Assembly (NCBI GenBank): GCA_002631855.1
Contig: NTLF01000017.1
Span: 310,001 to 374,000, forward strand
Origin: Zunongwangia sp. ESRF-bin46
GTDB taxonomy: Bacteria; Bacteroidota; Bacteroidia; Flavobacteriales; Flavobacteriaceae
Reading direction: 5' to 3'
DNA length: 64,000 nt
Every line of letters starts with the position of its first letter. Within the stretch, counting starts at the first letter, position 1. The translations under genes and the position numbers were made by a program. The notes under the pieces are model-generated. The model searched no databases. It saw only the letters and a list, made by a program, of their open reading frames with translations, and was not told the DNA's origin. Below, in pieces: positions 36,576-44,988 of this stretch.

Positions 36576-37379
36576 TCAATAACGCCACTGTCGTCTTTTA
36601 TTCAGTTCTTCTTCTTTTTCGATTTCTTCAGTAGGTATAACTTTTAAAAAGGAAGAGTGTTGTTCAATCGCATATTCCAGTTTTTCAACAATTTCTGGGA
36701 TGGTATCGTTTTCATAATCAATCTCTAATGGCTCTTTAATTTCCATAGACTGTAGAATCCCCCGTTTTTTTATACGGATACCTTTTTTATCGAAAGACCG
36801 TCTAAAACCGTCTATTACAATTGGAACAACCAAAGGTTTATTCTTTTTTATAATATGAGCTGTTCCTCGTCGTATGGGCCGCCAAGGTTTAGTAGTTCCT
36901 TGCGGGAAAGTAATAACCCAACCATCATCCAAAGCTTTGGTTATATTGCTGACATCACTCATTTTAACCTGTCTATTCACTTCTTCTCCCTTTGCACGCC
37001 AAGTACGTTCAATACTTACAGAGCCTGCATACGCTAATATTTTGGGGAGTAATCCAGACTGCATGGTTTCTTTTGCAGCAACAAAATAGATGTTCAATTT
37101 TGGATTCCAGAGGTAGCCTATATTTTTAATATTATCAGCACGACCGCTCAAACTGGCATTGAATACATGAAACATAGCAACAACATCTGCAAAATAAGTC
37201 TGGTGGTTAGACACAAAAAGTACGTTGGTGTCAGGTAAGTTTTTTATAATTTCACTACCCTCAATCTGTAATTTATTAAAACCTTTAAATCGCCTATGCG
37301 TTGCAGCACCCAAGATACGGATGAGCCATTTTTTTAAGAATAATATATGTCCGAAAGGATTTTTTTTAAAAAGCCCCAT
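36576..37379 (-). CDS. 1-acyl-sn-glycerol-3-phosphate acyltransferase (PlsC-like)
   Basis: Acyltransferase of phospholipid or lipid synthesis at the inner membrane. The start is placed at ATG 37379; an in-frame TTG 15 bases upstream is less likely. Motif I reads SNHQTYFADVV, where the His-Asp spacing is five residues rather than the canonical four (NHX4D). Motif III appears as FPQGTTKPWRP in place of FPEGTR. These variants suggest a divergent flavobacterial subgroup, and the acyl acceptor may differ from lysophosphatidate. Confidence 0.85.
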   Translation of the reverse strand: MGLFKKNPFGHILFLKKWLIRILGAATHRRFKGFNKLQIEGSEIIKNLPDTNVLFVSNHQTYFADVVAMFHVFNASLSGRADNIKNIGYLWNPKLNIYFVAAKETMQSGLLPKILAYAGSVSIERTWRAKGEEVNRQVKMSDVSNITKALDDGWVITFPQGTTKPWRPIRRGTAHIIKKNKPLVVPIVIDGFRRSFDKKGIRIKKRGILQSMEIKEPLEIDYENDTIPEIVEKLEYAIEQHSSFLKVIPTEEIEKEEELNKRRQWRY

Positions 37380-37450
37380 ACAAAGAATCTCCAATTTTAA
37401 GTAGACCCATAAAAATTGAGTCGAAATGCAAAGATACTAAATTTAACGGC

Positions 37451-38092
37451 TTATAACGCTTGTTTTAGCAGTTCACGTACTTCGCTTAACATCATAGCAG
37501 TAGCTCCCCAAACCACGTGATCATTTAATAAAAAAGCGGGTACATCAATATTGGTTGCGTACGATGTGGTTATCTTTTTTGTGATTAACGTACTATCATC
37601 CATAAAAAGTGATAACGGAACTTCAATTAACGCTTCTACTTCATCATCCTGCGGAATAAATGTTGGTGTATTTCCAGTAACGCCTAAAAAAGGTTGGACA
37701 AAAAAGTTGCTGGGCGGAATGTAAATTTCGGTTAGTTCTTTTAATACGGTAATTACTTTTCGCGAGACACCCACTTCTTCTTCTGTTTCACGTAATGCAG
37801 CTTCCTCTAGCGAATCGTCTTCTGGTTCTATCTTTCCTCCAGGAAATCCAACTTGGGCAGAATGCACCCCTTTATATGTTTTTCGTAATATTAAGATTAA
37901 ATGAGTTTCATTGGCTTTTGAAGGGTAAAATAAAGCCATTACCCCTGCTTTTCGAGCGTTTTGTTTTAACCTGGCTTGTTCTTTTAATTCTTTTAGGCGT
38001 TCAACAGGTGCCATTTTAAACTGGATTGCTTCGCCAGGAAGATCCATTTTTTTTACCTTTACAATCCTTTTTTCAAACTCTGAAAAATCCAT
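37451..38092 (-). CDS. CoA pyrophosphatase, NUDIX family
   Basis: Hydrolyses CoA to 3',5'-ADP and 4'-phosphopantetheine, or related CoA derivatives. The NUDIX box GGKIEPEDDSLEEAALRETEEEVG (quoted in parts: GGKIEPEDD, RETEEEVG) is intact, and the preceding HSAQVGFPGG fits the NudL/UPF0035 signature. The 213-residue length is normal. Its start codon lies only 2 bases from the divergent peptidylprolyl isomerase start. Confidence 0.9.
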   Translation of the reverse strand: MDFSEFEKRIVKVKKMDLPGEAIQFKMAPVERLKELKEQARLKQNARKAGVMALFYPSKANETHLILILRKTYKGVHSAQVGFPGGKIEPEDDSLEEAALRETEEEVGVSRKVITVLKELTEIYIPPSNFFVQPFLGVTGNTPTFIPQDDEVEALIEVPLSLFMDDSTLITKKITTSYATNIDVPAFLLNDHVVWGATAMMLSEVRELLKQAL

Positions 38093-38094
38093 TT

Positions 38095-38847
38095 ATGAAA
38101 TACCTACATTATACTTTAATAGCTGCATTTTTAATATTTTCAAGCTGTGAAGATAAGAAAAACGCTTCCGATGTAAAAGCAAAAACTACTTCAGAAAGTA
38201 AAACAGCTTCAGAAGAAAAATCAACCATCGAAAAGGATACTTTAACTGTCGATTCTTCTAAAGCTGAAGAAAAAGAAGAAGTTATAGGTGCTGGATATCC
38301 AAAAATAACAGAAAAAAACCTTGTTGAATTTTTAACGAAGTACGGAAAGGAAAACCCAGAAACAAAAGTGGAAATTTCAACACGATTGGGTGATATTATT
38401 ATCGACCTTTATGAGGACACACCCTTACATCGTGCCAATTTTATCTATTTGGTAAAGCAAGGCTATTTTAATGAAACATTTTTTCATCGTATTGTTCCAA
38501 ACTTCATTATTCAAGGCGGTAACAGTGATTTGCCATCTACCAATAAAAAACGGTTTAAGTTAGGCGATGATTATTTGATCCCTGCTGAAATTAATGGCAG
38601 GAATCATTTTTATGGCTCGGTAAGTGGCGCCAAAGAATACCGGGAAAACCCAGATAAAAAGTCGGCACCTTTTGAATTTTTCATCTTTTTAGGCCCCGAA
38701 ACCTCCACTGGGCACTTAAACGGAAGTTACACCGTATTTGGCAGGGTTACAAAAGGAATGGATATAGTAGAAAAAATCGCAAATCTTCCAGCTGATGAAG
38801 GGGAATGGCCGCTGCAAAATGTCTATATTGAAGCTAAGGTATTATAA
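38095..38847 (+). CDS. Cyclophilin-type peptidylprolyl isomerase, lipoprotein
   Basis: Start at ATG 38095, directly before a lipoprotein signal (FLIFSSC). An upstream extension would lie antisense to the CoA pyrophosphatase gene. After a charged Ser/Lys/Glu-rich linker (about 20-75), the cyclophilin domain has VEISTRLGDIIIDLYEDTPLHRANF, FFHRIVPNFIIQGG and TGHLNGSYTVFGRV. Trp of the classical active site is not obvious. Probably a periplasmic folding factor. The 3' end overlaps the convergent channel gene by 6 bases. Confidence 0.88.
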   Translation: MKYLHYTLIAAFLIFSSCEDKKNASDVKAKTTSESKTASEEKSTIEKDTLTVDSSKAEEKEEVIGAGYPKITEKNLVEFLTKYGKENPETKVEISTRLGDIIIDLYEDTPLHRANFIYLVKQGYFNETFFHRIVPNFIIQGGNSDLPSTNKKRFKLGDDYLIPAEINGRNHFYGSVSGAKEYRENPDKKSAPFEFFIFLGPETSTGHLNGSYTVFGRVTKGMDIVEKIANLPADEGEWPLQNVYIEAKVL

Positions 38848-39465
38848 TTTAATATTCTCTTCTTCTTTATAAATTGTGGGGAACGACAAGTTAAAAGTCA
38901 CTGCTAATAAGCGAATTACAATAACGATTGCACCAGATATTACTACAACCCAATCTACTAGTAATGGTGTTTTTAATAATAAAAAATACGCTATACCACC
39001 TAAAATACAAGCTGTTGCATATATTTCTTTTCTGAAGATAATAGGAATTTCATTACACAAAATATCACGAAGCACTCCACCAAAACAAGCAGACATTGTA
39101 CCCAAAGCGACACAGATTAATGGCGGCAATCCTACTGAAATACCCTTTTCAACACCTACAACGGTATAAAGAGCAATCCCAATGGTATCAAACAAAAAGA
39201 GCGAACGACGTACATAGCTCAATTTCTTCCGAAGTATTACCGCAACAACTGCCGAACCAATTATAACATACAAATAGGTCAAATTTCGCATCCAAGCAAT
39301 GTTAGCGTCGATTAATACGTCACGAAGCGTACCACCACCAACAGCTGTAACAAAACCTATAATAAGAATACCAAAAGGATCTAGCTTTTTGCGCATAGCT
39401 GTCAAAACCCCAGAAATGGTAAAGGCTACCGTACCTAAAATATCAATTACAAATGTGAGTGTCAT
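38842..39465 (-). CDS. Trimeric intracellular cation channel-like membrane protein (UPF0126)
   Basis: A 207-residue polytopic protein with two internally repeated UPF0126/YadS units. Each has a GGG/GGV-x-RD signature: VGGGTLRDVLID near residue 45 and FGGVLRDILCNE near 130. About seven transmembrane helices. Prokaryotic TRIC proteins conduct potassium, though in-cell roles of bacterial members vary. Its start overlaps the RDD gene stop (ATGA), so the two are co-translated. Confidence 0.88.
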   Translation of the reverse strand: MTLTFVIDILGTVAFTISGVLTAMRKKLDPFGILIIGFVTAVGGGTLRDVLIDANIAWMRNLTYLYVIIGSAVVAVILRKKLSYVRRSLFLFDTIGIALYTVVGVEKGISVGLPPLICVALGTMSACFGGVLRDILCNEIPIIFRKEIYATACILGGIAYFLLLKTPLLVDWVVVISGAIVIVIRLLAVTFNLSFPTIYKEEENIKL

Positions 39466-40175
39466 AGTTGCTGGGTATAGTAGTTATAATCTTTTATTAC
39501 GGTATCAATAAAGGTAAATGGTGTTGTTTCAAATTGAACTTCCATCACTTTTGAAACCCGTTTTGATAGTTTTAAAATAACATTGTGGTTCCCATTGTAT
39601 TTAGCTTGCTGAAACATGTTTTTAATCGTTTGCATTTCAGCGTCGGTAAAGATAGTTACTTGTGGATACACAGGGTTGTAATTATCAGGTAAATCGGTCA
39701 ATACGGTTTGTGCAAACGAAATAGTTTTCTTTTCAGAAATCACCGTTGTGGCAGCAGCCAAATCCCCCAAGCGTTGTCCTCTTCCATTAAACAAAATAAC
39801 TACCAACGCCACGGCACCGCTTAAAATAGTAATATCGATTATTCGCAACAACCAACGTATCAAATAGTTTGAAAAGGCGGGCTTTGAGCCGTCAAGTTTT
39901 ACCACACGTATTTTCATCACTGCTTTTCCAGGACTTTGTCCGTTCCAGAATTGTTCCCACAACAAATGGTACAAAAGTATGGGCAACATAACAGTCATCA
40001 CTAACAAAAATGAATCTGAAAAAAAATCAAGTGAACTAAACAAAATAGAAACTAGAATGATATAAATAAACATAATAGCCGAATCGATCAAAAATGCCAA
40101 TATGCGATCGCCCACTCCTGCTACATTCTGCACAATATTTACATTTTGCGCTGTTTCTACTTGAAAATTATCCAT
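39462..40175 (-). CDS. RDD family membrane protein
   Basis: Start set at ATG 40175 (MDNFQVETAQNV), since the upstream extension would be antisense to the SpoIIM gene start. The RDD domain is at about 15-155: GVGDRILAFLIDSAI with the Arg-Asp signature, three hydrophobic segments, SPGKAVMKIRVV and GQRLGDLAAATTVI. The C-terminal ~80 residues are soluble. It diverges from the SpoIIM/MoxR operon across 35 bases and belongs to that conserved neighbourhood. Confidence 0.88.
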   Translation of the reverse strand: MDNFQVETAQNVNIVQNVAGVGDRILAFLIDSAIMFIYIILVSILFSSLDFFSDSFLLVMTVMLPILLYHLLWEQFWNGQSPGKAVMKIRVVKLDGSKPAFSNYLIRWLLRIIDITILSGAVALVVILFNGRGQRLGDLAAATTVISEKKTISFAQTVLTDLPDNYNPVYPQVTIFTDAEMQTIKNMFQQAKYNGNHNVILKLSKRVSKVMEVQFETTPFTFIDTVIKDYNYYTQQL

Positions 40176-40210
40176 TAAATCTGTTTCTTTGAAAGAAAAT
40201 CTACAACCCC

Positions 40211-41185
40211 ATGCGCGAGGCCGCATTTGCAAAGCAAAATAAAGACAAATGGTTAAAATTTGAAAGCGTTCTTCGGAATAATATTCAAATTAATCCCGAC
40301 GAGTTAAGTGCTTTGTACGTAGAAGTTACTGATCACCTTAGCTACGCCCAGACATTTTACCCAAATAGCAATACGGCCCAGTACCTCAATAACCTATCGG
40401 TATTGGCACATCAAAAAATTTATAAAACCAAGCGGGAATCGCGCAAACGCTTTATTACATTCTATACAAAAGAGTTTCCTCTGTTTTTTGCACAATACCA
40501 TAAACAGTTATTAATTGCATTTATAACTTTTGCGCTTTTTGCGGTTGTCGGGGCATTTTCAGCAGCAACCGATTCAGACTTTGTAAGGCTTATTCTTGGT
40601 AATGGATACGTGAATATGACTTTGGAAAACATCGAAAACGGTGACCCTATGGCTGTTTACAAGAAAATGGAATCCACAGATATGTTTTTGGGCATTACGA
40701 TCAATAACATCCGAGTAGCATTATTTGCCTTCTCTCTTGGTGTTTTTTTAAGTCTCGGCACTTTGTATATTATAATGAGAAATGCCGTTATGCTGGGCTC
40801 GTTTCAGTACTTTTTTTACGACCAAGGACTGCTTTGGGAGTCTGCCCGTACTATTTGGATTCACGGAACAATTGAAATATCTGTAATTATAGTTGCTGCT
40901 TGTGCAGGTTTAGTTATGGGTAACAGTATATTGTTTCCTGGAACCTATACTCGATTGCAATCATTTGTAAAGGGCGCCAAAGATGGACTCAAAATATTAA
41001 TCAGCACTATCCCCTTCTTTATTATTGCAGGTTTTTTAGAAGGCTTTGTAACCCGGCATACCGAAATGCCCGACTGGCTCGCCATATTAATTATTGGCGG
41101 CTCGTTAAGCCTTATCATATTTTATTACATTATTTACCCCATTAAATTAAAACGCAAACATGAACAACAACTACGTGAACTTTAA
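40211..41185 (+). CDS. Stage II sporulation protein M-like (DUF95) membrane protein
   Basis: A 324-residue protein with the MREAAFAKQNKDKWLKFE N-terminus typical of the family and five or six transmembrane segments from about residue 95 to 315. The organism is not expected to sporulate, so the name reflects homology only. First gene of a tightly overlapping operon: the next gene starts 26 bases before its end. Function unknown; conserved neighbours (MoxR, DUF58, DUF4129, RDD) suggest a membrane or envelope stress module. Confidence 0.88.
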   Translation: MREAAFAKQNKDKWLKFESVLRNNIQINPDELSALYVEVTDHLSYAQTFYPNSNTAQYLNNLSVLAHQKIYKTKRESRKRFITFYTKEFPLFFAQYHKQLLIAFITFALFAVVGAFSAATDSDFVRLILGNGYVNMTLENIENGDPMAVYKKMESTDMFLGITINNIRVALFAFSLGVFLSLGTLYIIMRNAVMLGSFQYFFYDQGLLWESARTIWIHGTIEISVIIVAACAGLVMGNSILFPGTYTRLQSFVKGAKDGLKILISTIPFFIIAGFLEGFVTRHTEMPDWLAILIIGGSLSLIIFYYIIYPIKLKRKHEQQLREL

Positions 41186-42041
41186 AAAGCAGCGTGAGCT
41201 GGGCAGTATTTTAACCGACACCTTCAAATTTGTCCGTCTAGAAGGAAAAACCTTATTAGGTTTGATTTTAAAAATAGCCGGCCCTGCCCTACTTATTGTC
41301 CTGCTTGCCTACATATATTATATGCAAGTAACGATAGGCAGTTTTGATCTTATGGCTGTTGGAAGCTCTTCCGAAGTATTTGGCATAAATATTATTCTTG
41401 CCTTTTTTTTAATGATTATTTCTGGAGTGGCTTTTTATGCCTTGATGTACGGCACGGTTTTACATTACATAAAATCATATATAAAAAATGATGGTAACGC
41501 CATCAAGGAAGAAGTAACTGCCGGTGTTCGCCAAAGTTTCTGGAGCTTATTGGGTATCAGTTTTTTAGTAGGGTTAATAAGCGGAATTGGCTTTATATTC
41601 TGTGTCATACCTGGTATTTACTTTGGTACGGTATTGGCCACAACCTATGCCATTCACGTATTTGAAAATAGAAATACGACTGATTCTATTAGCTATAGTT
41701 TTGAGCTTATCAAAGGCGAATGGTGGATAACGTTTGCAACCTACCTCGTTATTTTCATTCTGTATTACATCATCACCATTATCTTTAGCTTGCCAGGCAT
41801 TATCTATTCGTTTATAAACATATTTACTATGAGCCAAGAAGCAACTGCCAATCCAGCCGATATGTTCGATTGGATATATGTTGCCCTAAATGTGCTTGGG
41901 ATGATAGGGCAATACATTTTGTATGCCTTGATTATAATCAGTACTGCTTTGGTCTATTTTAACCTAAACGAACGCAAAAATTTCACTGGTGCTATGGAAA
42001 CCATTGAAACCCTTGGTAAACGCGACGATTTTAATGCATAA
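41160..42041 (+). CDS. Polytopic membrane protein of the MoxR operon
   Basis: A 293-residue protein with about six transmembrane helices and a cytoplasmic N-terminus (FKKQRELGSILTDTFKFVR). It resembles the membrane domains of the glycerophosphodiester phosphodiesterase / DUF4013 type in its FCVIPGIYFGTVLATTYAIHVFENRNTTDSI segment, but I cannot assign it firmly. It overlaps SpoIIM by 26 bases and the DUF4129 gene by 8 bases. Confidence 0.75.
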   Translation: MNNNYVNFKKQRELGSILTDTFKFVRLEGKTLLGLILKIAGPALLIVLLAYIYYMQVTIGSFDLMAVGSSSEVFGINIILAFFLMIISGVAFYALMYGTVLHYIKSYIKNDGNAIKEEVTAGVRQSFWSLLGISFLVGLISGIGFIFCVIPGIYFGTVLATTYAIHVFENRNTTDSISYSFELIKGEWWITFATYLVIFILYYIITIIFSLPGIIYSFINIFTMSQEATANPADMFDWIYVALNVLGMIGQYILYALIIISTALVYFNLNERKNFTGAMETIETLGKRDDFNA

Positions 42042-42792
42042 ATTTCTTTTTATATTCTTCTTTCTGTTTTGTTTTGCTGAAGGATTTCCGCAGGACAGCA
42101 CAACTGTGGAAAAACAAGAAATAATCCGCTATGATACCGATAGCAGCGTTTCCCCTTTACAAGTTGATGAAGAAACCATTAAAGGATATAAAAACAATCC
42201 CGCTTTTGATTACTCTGAAAAGGACGATGAAGAAAACTGGTGGCAACAATTTAAAAAATGGTTGTACAACCTTTGGATGAGTTTTTTAAATTGGCTCTTG
42301 GGCGACTTGCAATACAATGGTTTTTTTGCTTTTCTAATTAAAATTCTGCCGTATCTAATTATTGGTGGTATTGTAGCCTTTGTGGTCTGGCTATTTTTCA
42401 AACTGAATCCAGGTGCGAATTTCCTTAAAAGCAAAGAAAAACCTAGCGTGTTTTTTTCTGAAGAAGAAGAAATCATCCGTTCCAAAAACATTCGGGAGCT
42501 TATTGAAAAAGCACTGCAGAATAAAGAATATCGTTTAGCAGTTCGCTATTATTATCTATTAATTTTGAAAAAATTGACCGATGCTGAACTGATAGACTAT
42601 GAATTCGACAAAACCAACACCGATTATATTGCTGAAATAACTTCAGACACCGTTATTTTACCATTCAAAAAAGCTACAAATCTGTACGATTATATTTGGT
42701 ACGGAAATTTCGCCGTGACCGAAACCGATTACCAAAAAGCACAAAGAACCTTTCAGGAACTAGAACAACAAATACCCAACACCCATGACTAG
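42034..42792 (+). CDS. DUF4129 domain protein
   Basis: Start set at ATG 42034, just before a signal peptide (FLFIFFFLFCFAEGFPQ). A periplasmic segment (about 18-80) leads to a transmembrane helix (about 100-125). The C-terminal DUF4129 domain (about 160-250) shows EYRLAVRYYYLLILKKL and LYDYIWYGNFAVTETDYQKAQRTF. It overlaps both neighbours by 8 bases. DUF4129 is regularly found beside MoxR and DUF58 genes; function unknown. Confidence 0.85.
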   Translation: MHKFLFIFFFLFCFAEGFPQDSTTVEKQEIIRYDTDSSVSPLQVDEETIKGYKNNPAFDYSEKDDEENWWQQFKKWLYNLWMSFLNWLLGDLQYNGFFAFLIKILPYLIIGGIVAFVVWLFFKLNPGANFLKSKEKPSVFFSEEEEIIRSKNIRELIEKALQNKEYRLAVRYYYLLILKKLTDAELIDYEFDKTNTDYIAEITSDTVILPFKKATNLYDYIWYGNFAVTETDYQKAQRTFQELEQQIPNTHD

Positions 42793-44002
42793 GCTTCAAA
42801 AAATATTTTTGGGTGTCTTCCTGCTGTTGCTGGCTGGGATGGTATATATGGAAGCTACCAAGCCGCCGCCAGTAAGTTGGTTTCCTAGTTATAACAACCA
42901 AGATGAAATTCCACTCGGCACCGTTGTATTGTATGGTATATTGGAACAAAATTTCAACGAAAACATAACCGAAATAGACCGTCCACCTTACGAAGTTCTG
43001 CAGGACACTACCTTACAAGGCACCTACCTATTTATAAATAATTCCATTGGTTTTGATGAAGCCGAGCTGGATAAACTATACCAATGGACAGAAAAAGGCA
43101 ACACAGTTTTTATTAGTGCCAATTCGATAGGTAATACCCTTTTGGACACTTTACAAGTAGAAACCCAGACCAATTATTTGACAAGCAACATCAAATCTGA
43201 GCCGTTTTTAAACTTGACCCACAAAAAATTAGCTACTCAAAAACCGTATCACATTAAACGGAATTTTGCTATAAAAACCTTCAGTAAAATTGACACGCTC
43301 AATCAAACGGTTTTAGGTTTTTCCGAAGCATTTAACGACCAAAATACGATACAAGATTCCTTACCTAATTTTATAAAAGCCCCAGTTGGGAAAGGTTCTT
43401 TTTACCTGCATTTACAACCGGAAGCATTTTCCAATTATTTTCTGTTGACTGAAAACTACGCAACCTACACAAAAAATGCACTGTCTTATCTTCCTAAAGA
43501 CCAACAATTGTTATGGGATAAAGAGTACAAAACGGGAAAGCACATAAACGTTTCACCCTTGCATATTTTATTGGGTAATAAATACCTAAAATGGGCCTAT
43601 TACACGGTGCTCATTGGAGTTTTGTTGTTTGTCCTTTTTGAAGGAAAACGCAAACAACGCTATATACCAATTGTAGAACCACCCAAAAACAGAACCTACG
43701 AATATACCCGGACTATTTCGGGCATGTACTTGGACAAAAAAGATTACCACAGCGTAGCCAAAAAACAAATTGCTCTCTTTTTTGAATACATCCGTATCCA
43801 GCTAAGAACACCTACCGAACAACAAAACAGCCGCTTTTTTACAGCTGTAGCTGGTAAAACAGGTAATACGATTGAAGACACTAAAAAACTGTTTACTTTT
43901 ATCGATAAAGTGAACAACCAGCACGATACTAGCAAAGAAGAGTTACAAAAACTATATAACGACATACAAGTATTTAAAACCAAAGCAAATGGAAAACCCT
44001 GA
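42785..44002 (+). CDS. DUF4350 domain protein
   Basis: A 405-residue protein with an N-terminal membrane anchor (about 5-22). Its DUF4350 domain (about 35-245) has a GATase-like fold pattern (GTYLFINNSIGFDEAELDKLYQWTEKGNTVFISANSIG). A second transmembrane helix (YYTVLIGVLLFVLFEG, about 275) precedes a cytoplasmic tail. It overlaps the moxR gene by 14 bases. It probably presents a periplasmic domain to the MoxR/DUF58 machinery; this role is inferred from context. Confidence 0.85.
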   Translation: MTRLQKIFLGVFLLLLAGMVYMEATKPPPVSWFPSYNNQDEIPLGTVVLYGILEQNFNENITEIDRPPYEVLQDTTLQGTYLFINNSIGFDEAELDKLYQWTEKGNTVFISANSIGNTLLDTLQVETQTNYLTSNIKSEPFLNLTHKKLATQKPYHIKRNFAIKTFSKIDTLNQTVLGFSEAFNDQNTIQDSLPNFIKAPVGKGSFYLHLQPEAFSNYFLLTENYATYTKNALSYLPKDQQLLWDKEYKTGKHINVSPLHILLGNKYLKWAYYTVLIGVLLFVLFEGKRKQRYIPIVEPPKNRTYEYTRTISGMYLDKKDYHSVAKKQIALFFEYIRIQLRTPTEQQNSRFFTAVAGKTGNTIEDTKKLFTFIDKVNNQHDTSKEELQKLYNDIQVFKTKANGKP

Positions 44003-44987
44003 AAACAATAACGACGAACTTCATTTTAATAATAGAATTCCGTTACAGGAACTTCAAGAAGCCGTTGAAAATATAAAGAAACAACTTGGTAAAATTATAA
44101 TTGGCCAGCAGGATTTTGTGGAATTGCTTATCGTAAGCCTATTGGCAAATGGCCACGTACTTATTGAAGGCGTGCCCGGAATTGCCAAAACTATCACAGC
44201 AAAACTGTTCGCCAAAACGTTGAAAACTGATTTTAGCCGTATTCAATTTACACCAGACTTGATGCCGAGCGATGTCCTGGGAACTTCGGTTTTAAATATG
44301 AAATCGTCAGAATTTGAGTTCAAAAAAGGGCCCGTTTTTTCAAACATTGTGTTAATTGACGAGATAAACCGTGCGCCAGCTAAAACCCAAGCGGCGTTGT
44401 TTGAAGTAATGGAAGAACGTCAAATAACAATGGACGGCACGCGATACGTTATGGATTATCCCTTTATGGTACTCGCCACCCAAAATCCTGTAGAACAAGA
44501 AGGCACCTATGCTTTACCCGAGGCACAATTAGATCGCTTTCTTTTTAAAATAAAAGTGGGCTATCCAACACTGGAAGACGAAGTGACTATTTTAAAAACC
44601 CATCACGATAGAAAACTGGCAGTACCCCAAGATCAGATTGAAGGTGTGTTGACACCTGAAGCTCTAAAAACTTTTAGAAGTCAAGTACAGGATATTTTAA
44701 TTGAAGACAGAATTTTCACCTACATCGCACAAATTGTCGATAAAACCCGAAACCACCCACATTTATATTTAGGTGGCTCACCTCGGGCTTCGTTGGCCAT
44801 TATGAATGCTTCTAAAGCATTTGCAGCCATCAACGGACGTGATTTTGTAACCCCTGAGGATGCAAAACGTGCTTTAGCACCCGTGCTTCGCCATCGAGTT
44901 ATTGTGTCGCCAGAGCGTGAAATGGAAGGCATGACACCCGAAACAGTGATTGATATGATTGCCCAATCCATAGAAATACCTAGATAA
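43989..44987 (+). CDS. MoxR family AAA+ ATPase
   Basis: Cytoplasmic AAA+ chaperone-like ATPase of 332 residues. Walker A is GVPGIAKT (61-68), with Ala in place of the usual Gly before Lys as is normal for MoxR. Walker B lies in VLIDEINRAPAKTQAALFEVMEE, sensor 1 in LATQNPVEQEGTYALPEAQLDRF, and a C-terminal lid carries sensor 2 (GGSPRASLA). MoxR proteins usually act with DUF58 or VWA partners, and a DUF58 gene follows after one base. Confidence 0.95.
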   Translation: MENPENNNDELHFNNRIPLQELQEAVENIKKQLGKIIIGQQDFVELLIVSLLANGHVLIEGVPGIAKTITAKLFAKTLKTDFSRIQFTPDLMPSDVLGTSVLNMKSSEFEFKKGPVFSNIVLIDEINRAPAKTQAALFEVMEERQITMDGTRYVMDYPFMVLATQNPVEQEGTYALPEAQLDRFLFKIKVGYPTLEDEVTILKTHHDRKLAVPQDQIEGVLTPEALKTFRSQVQDILIEDRIFTYIAQIVDKTRNHPHLYLGGSPRASLAIMNASKAFAAINGRDFVTPEDAKRALAPVLRHRVIVSPEREMEGMTPETVIDMIAQSIEIPR

Positions 44988-44988
44988 C

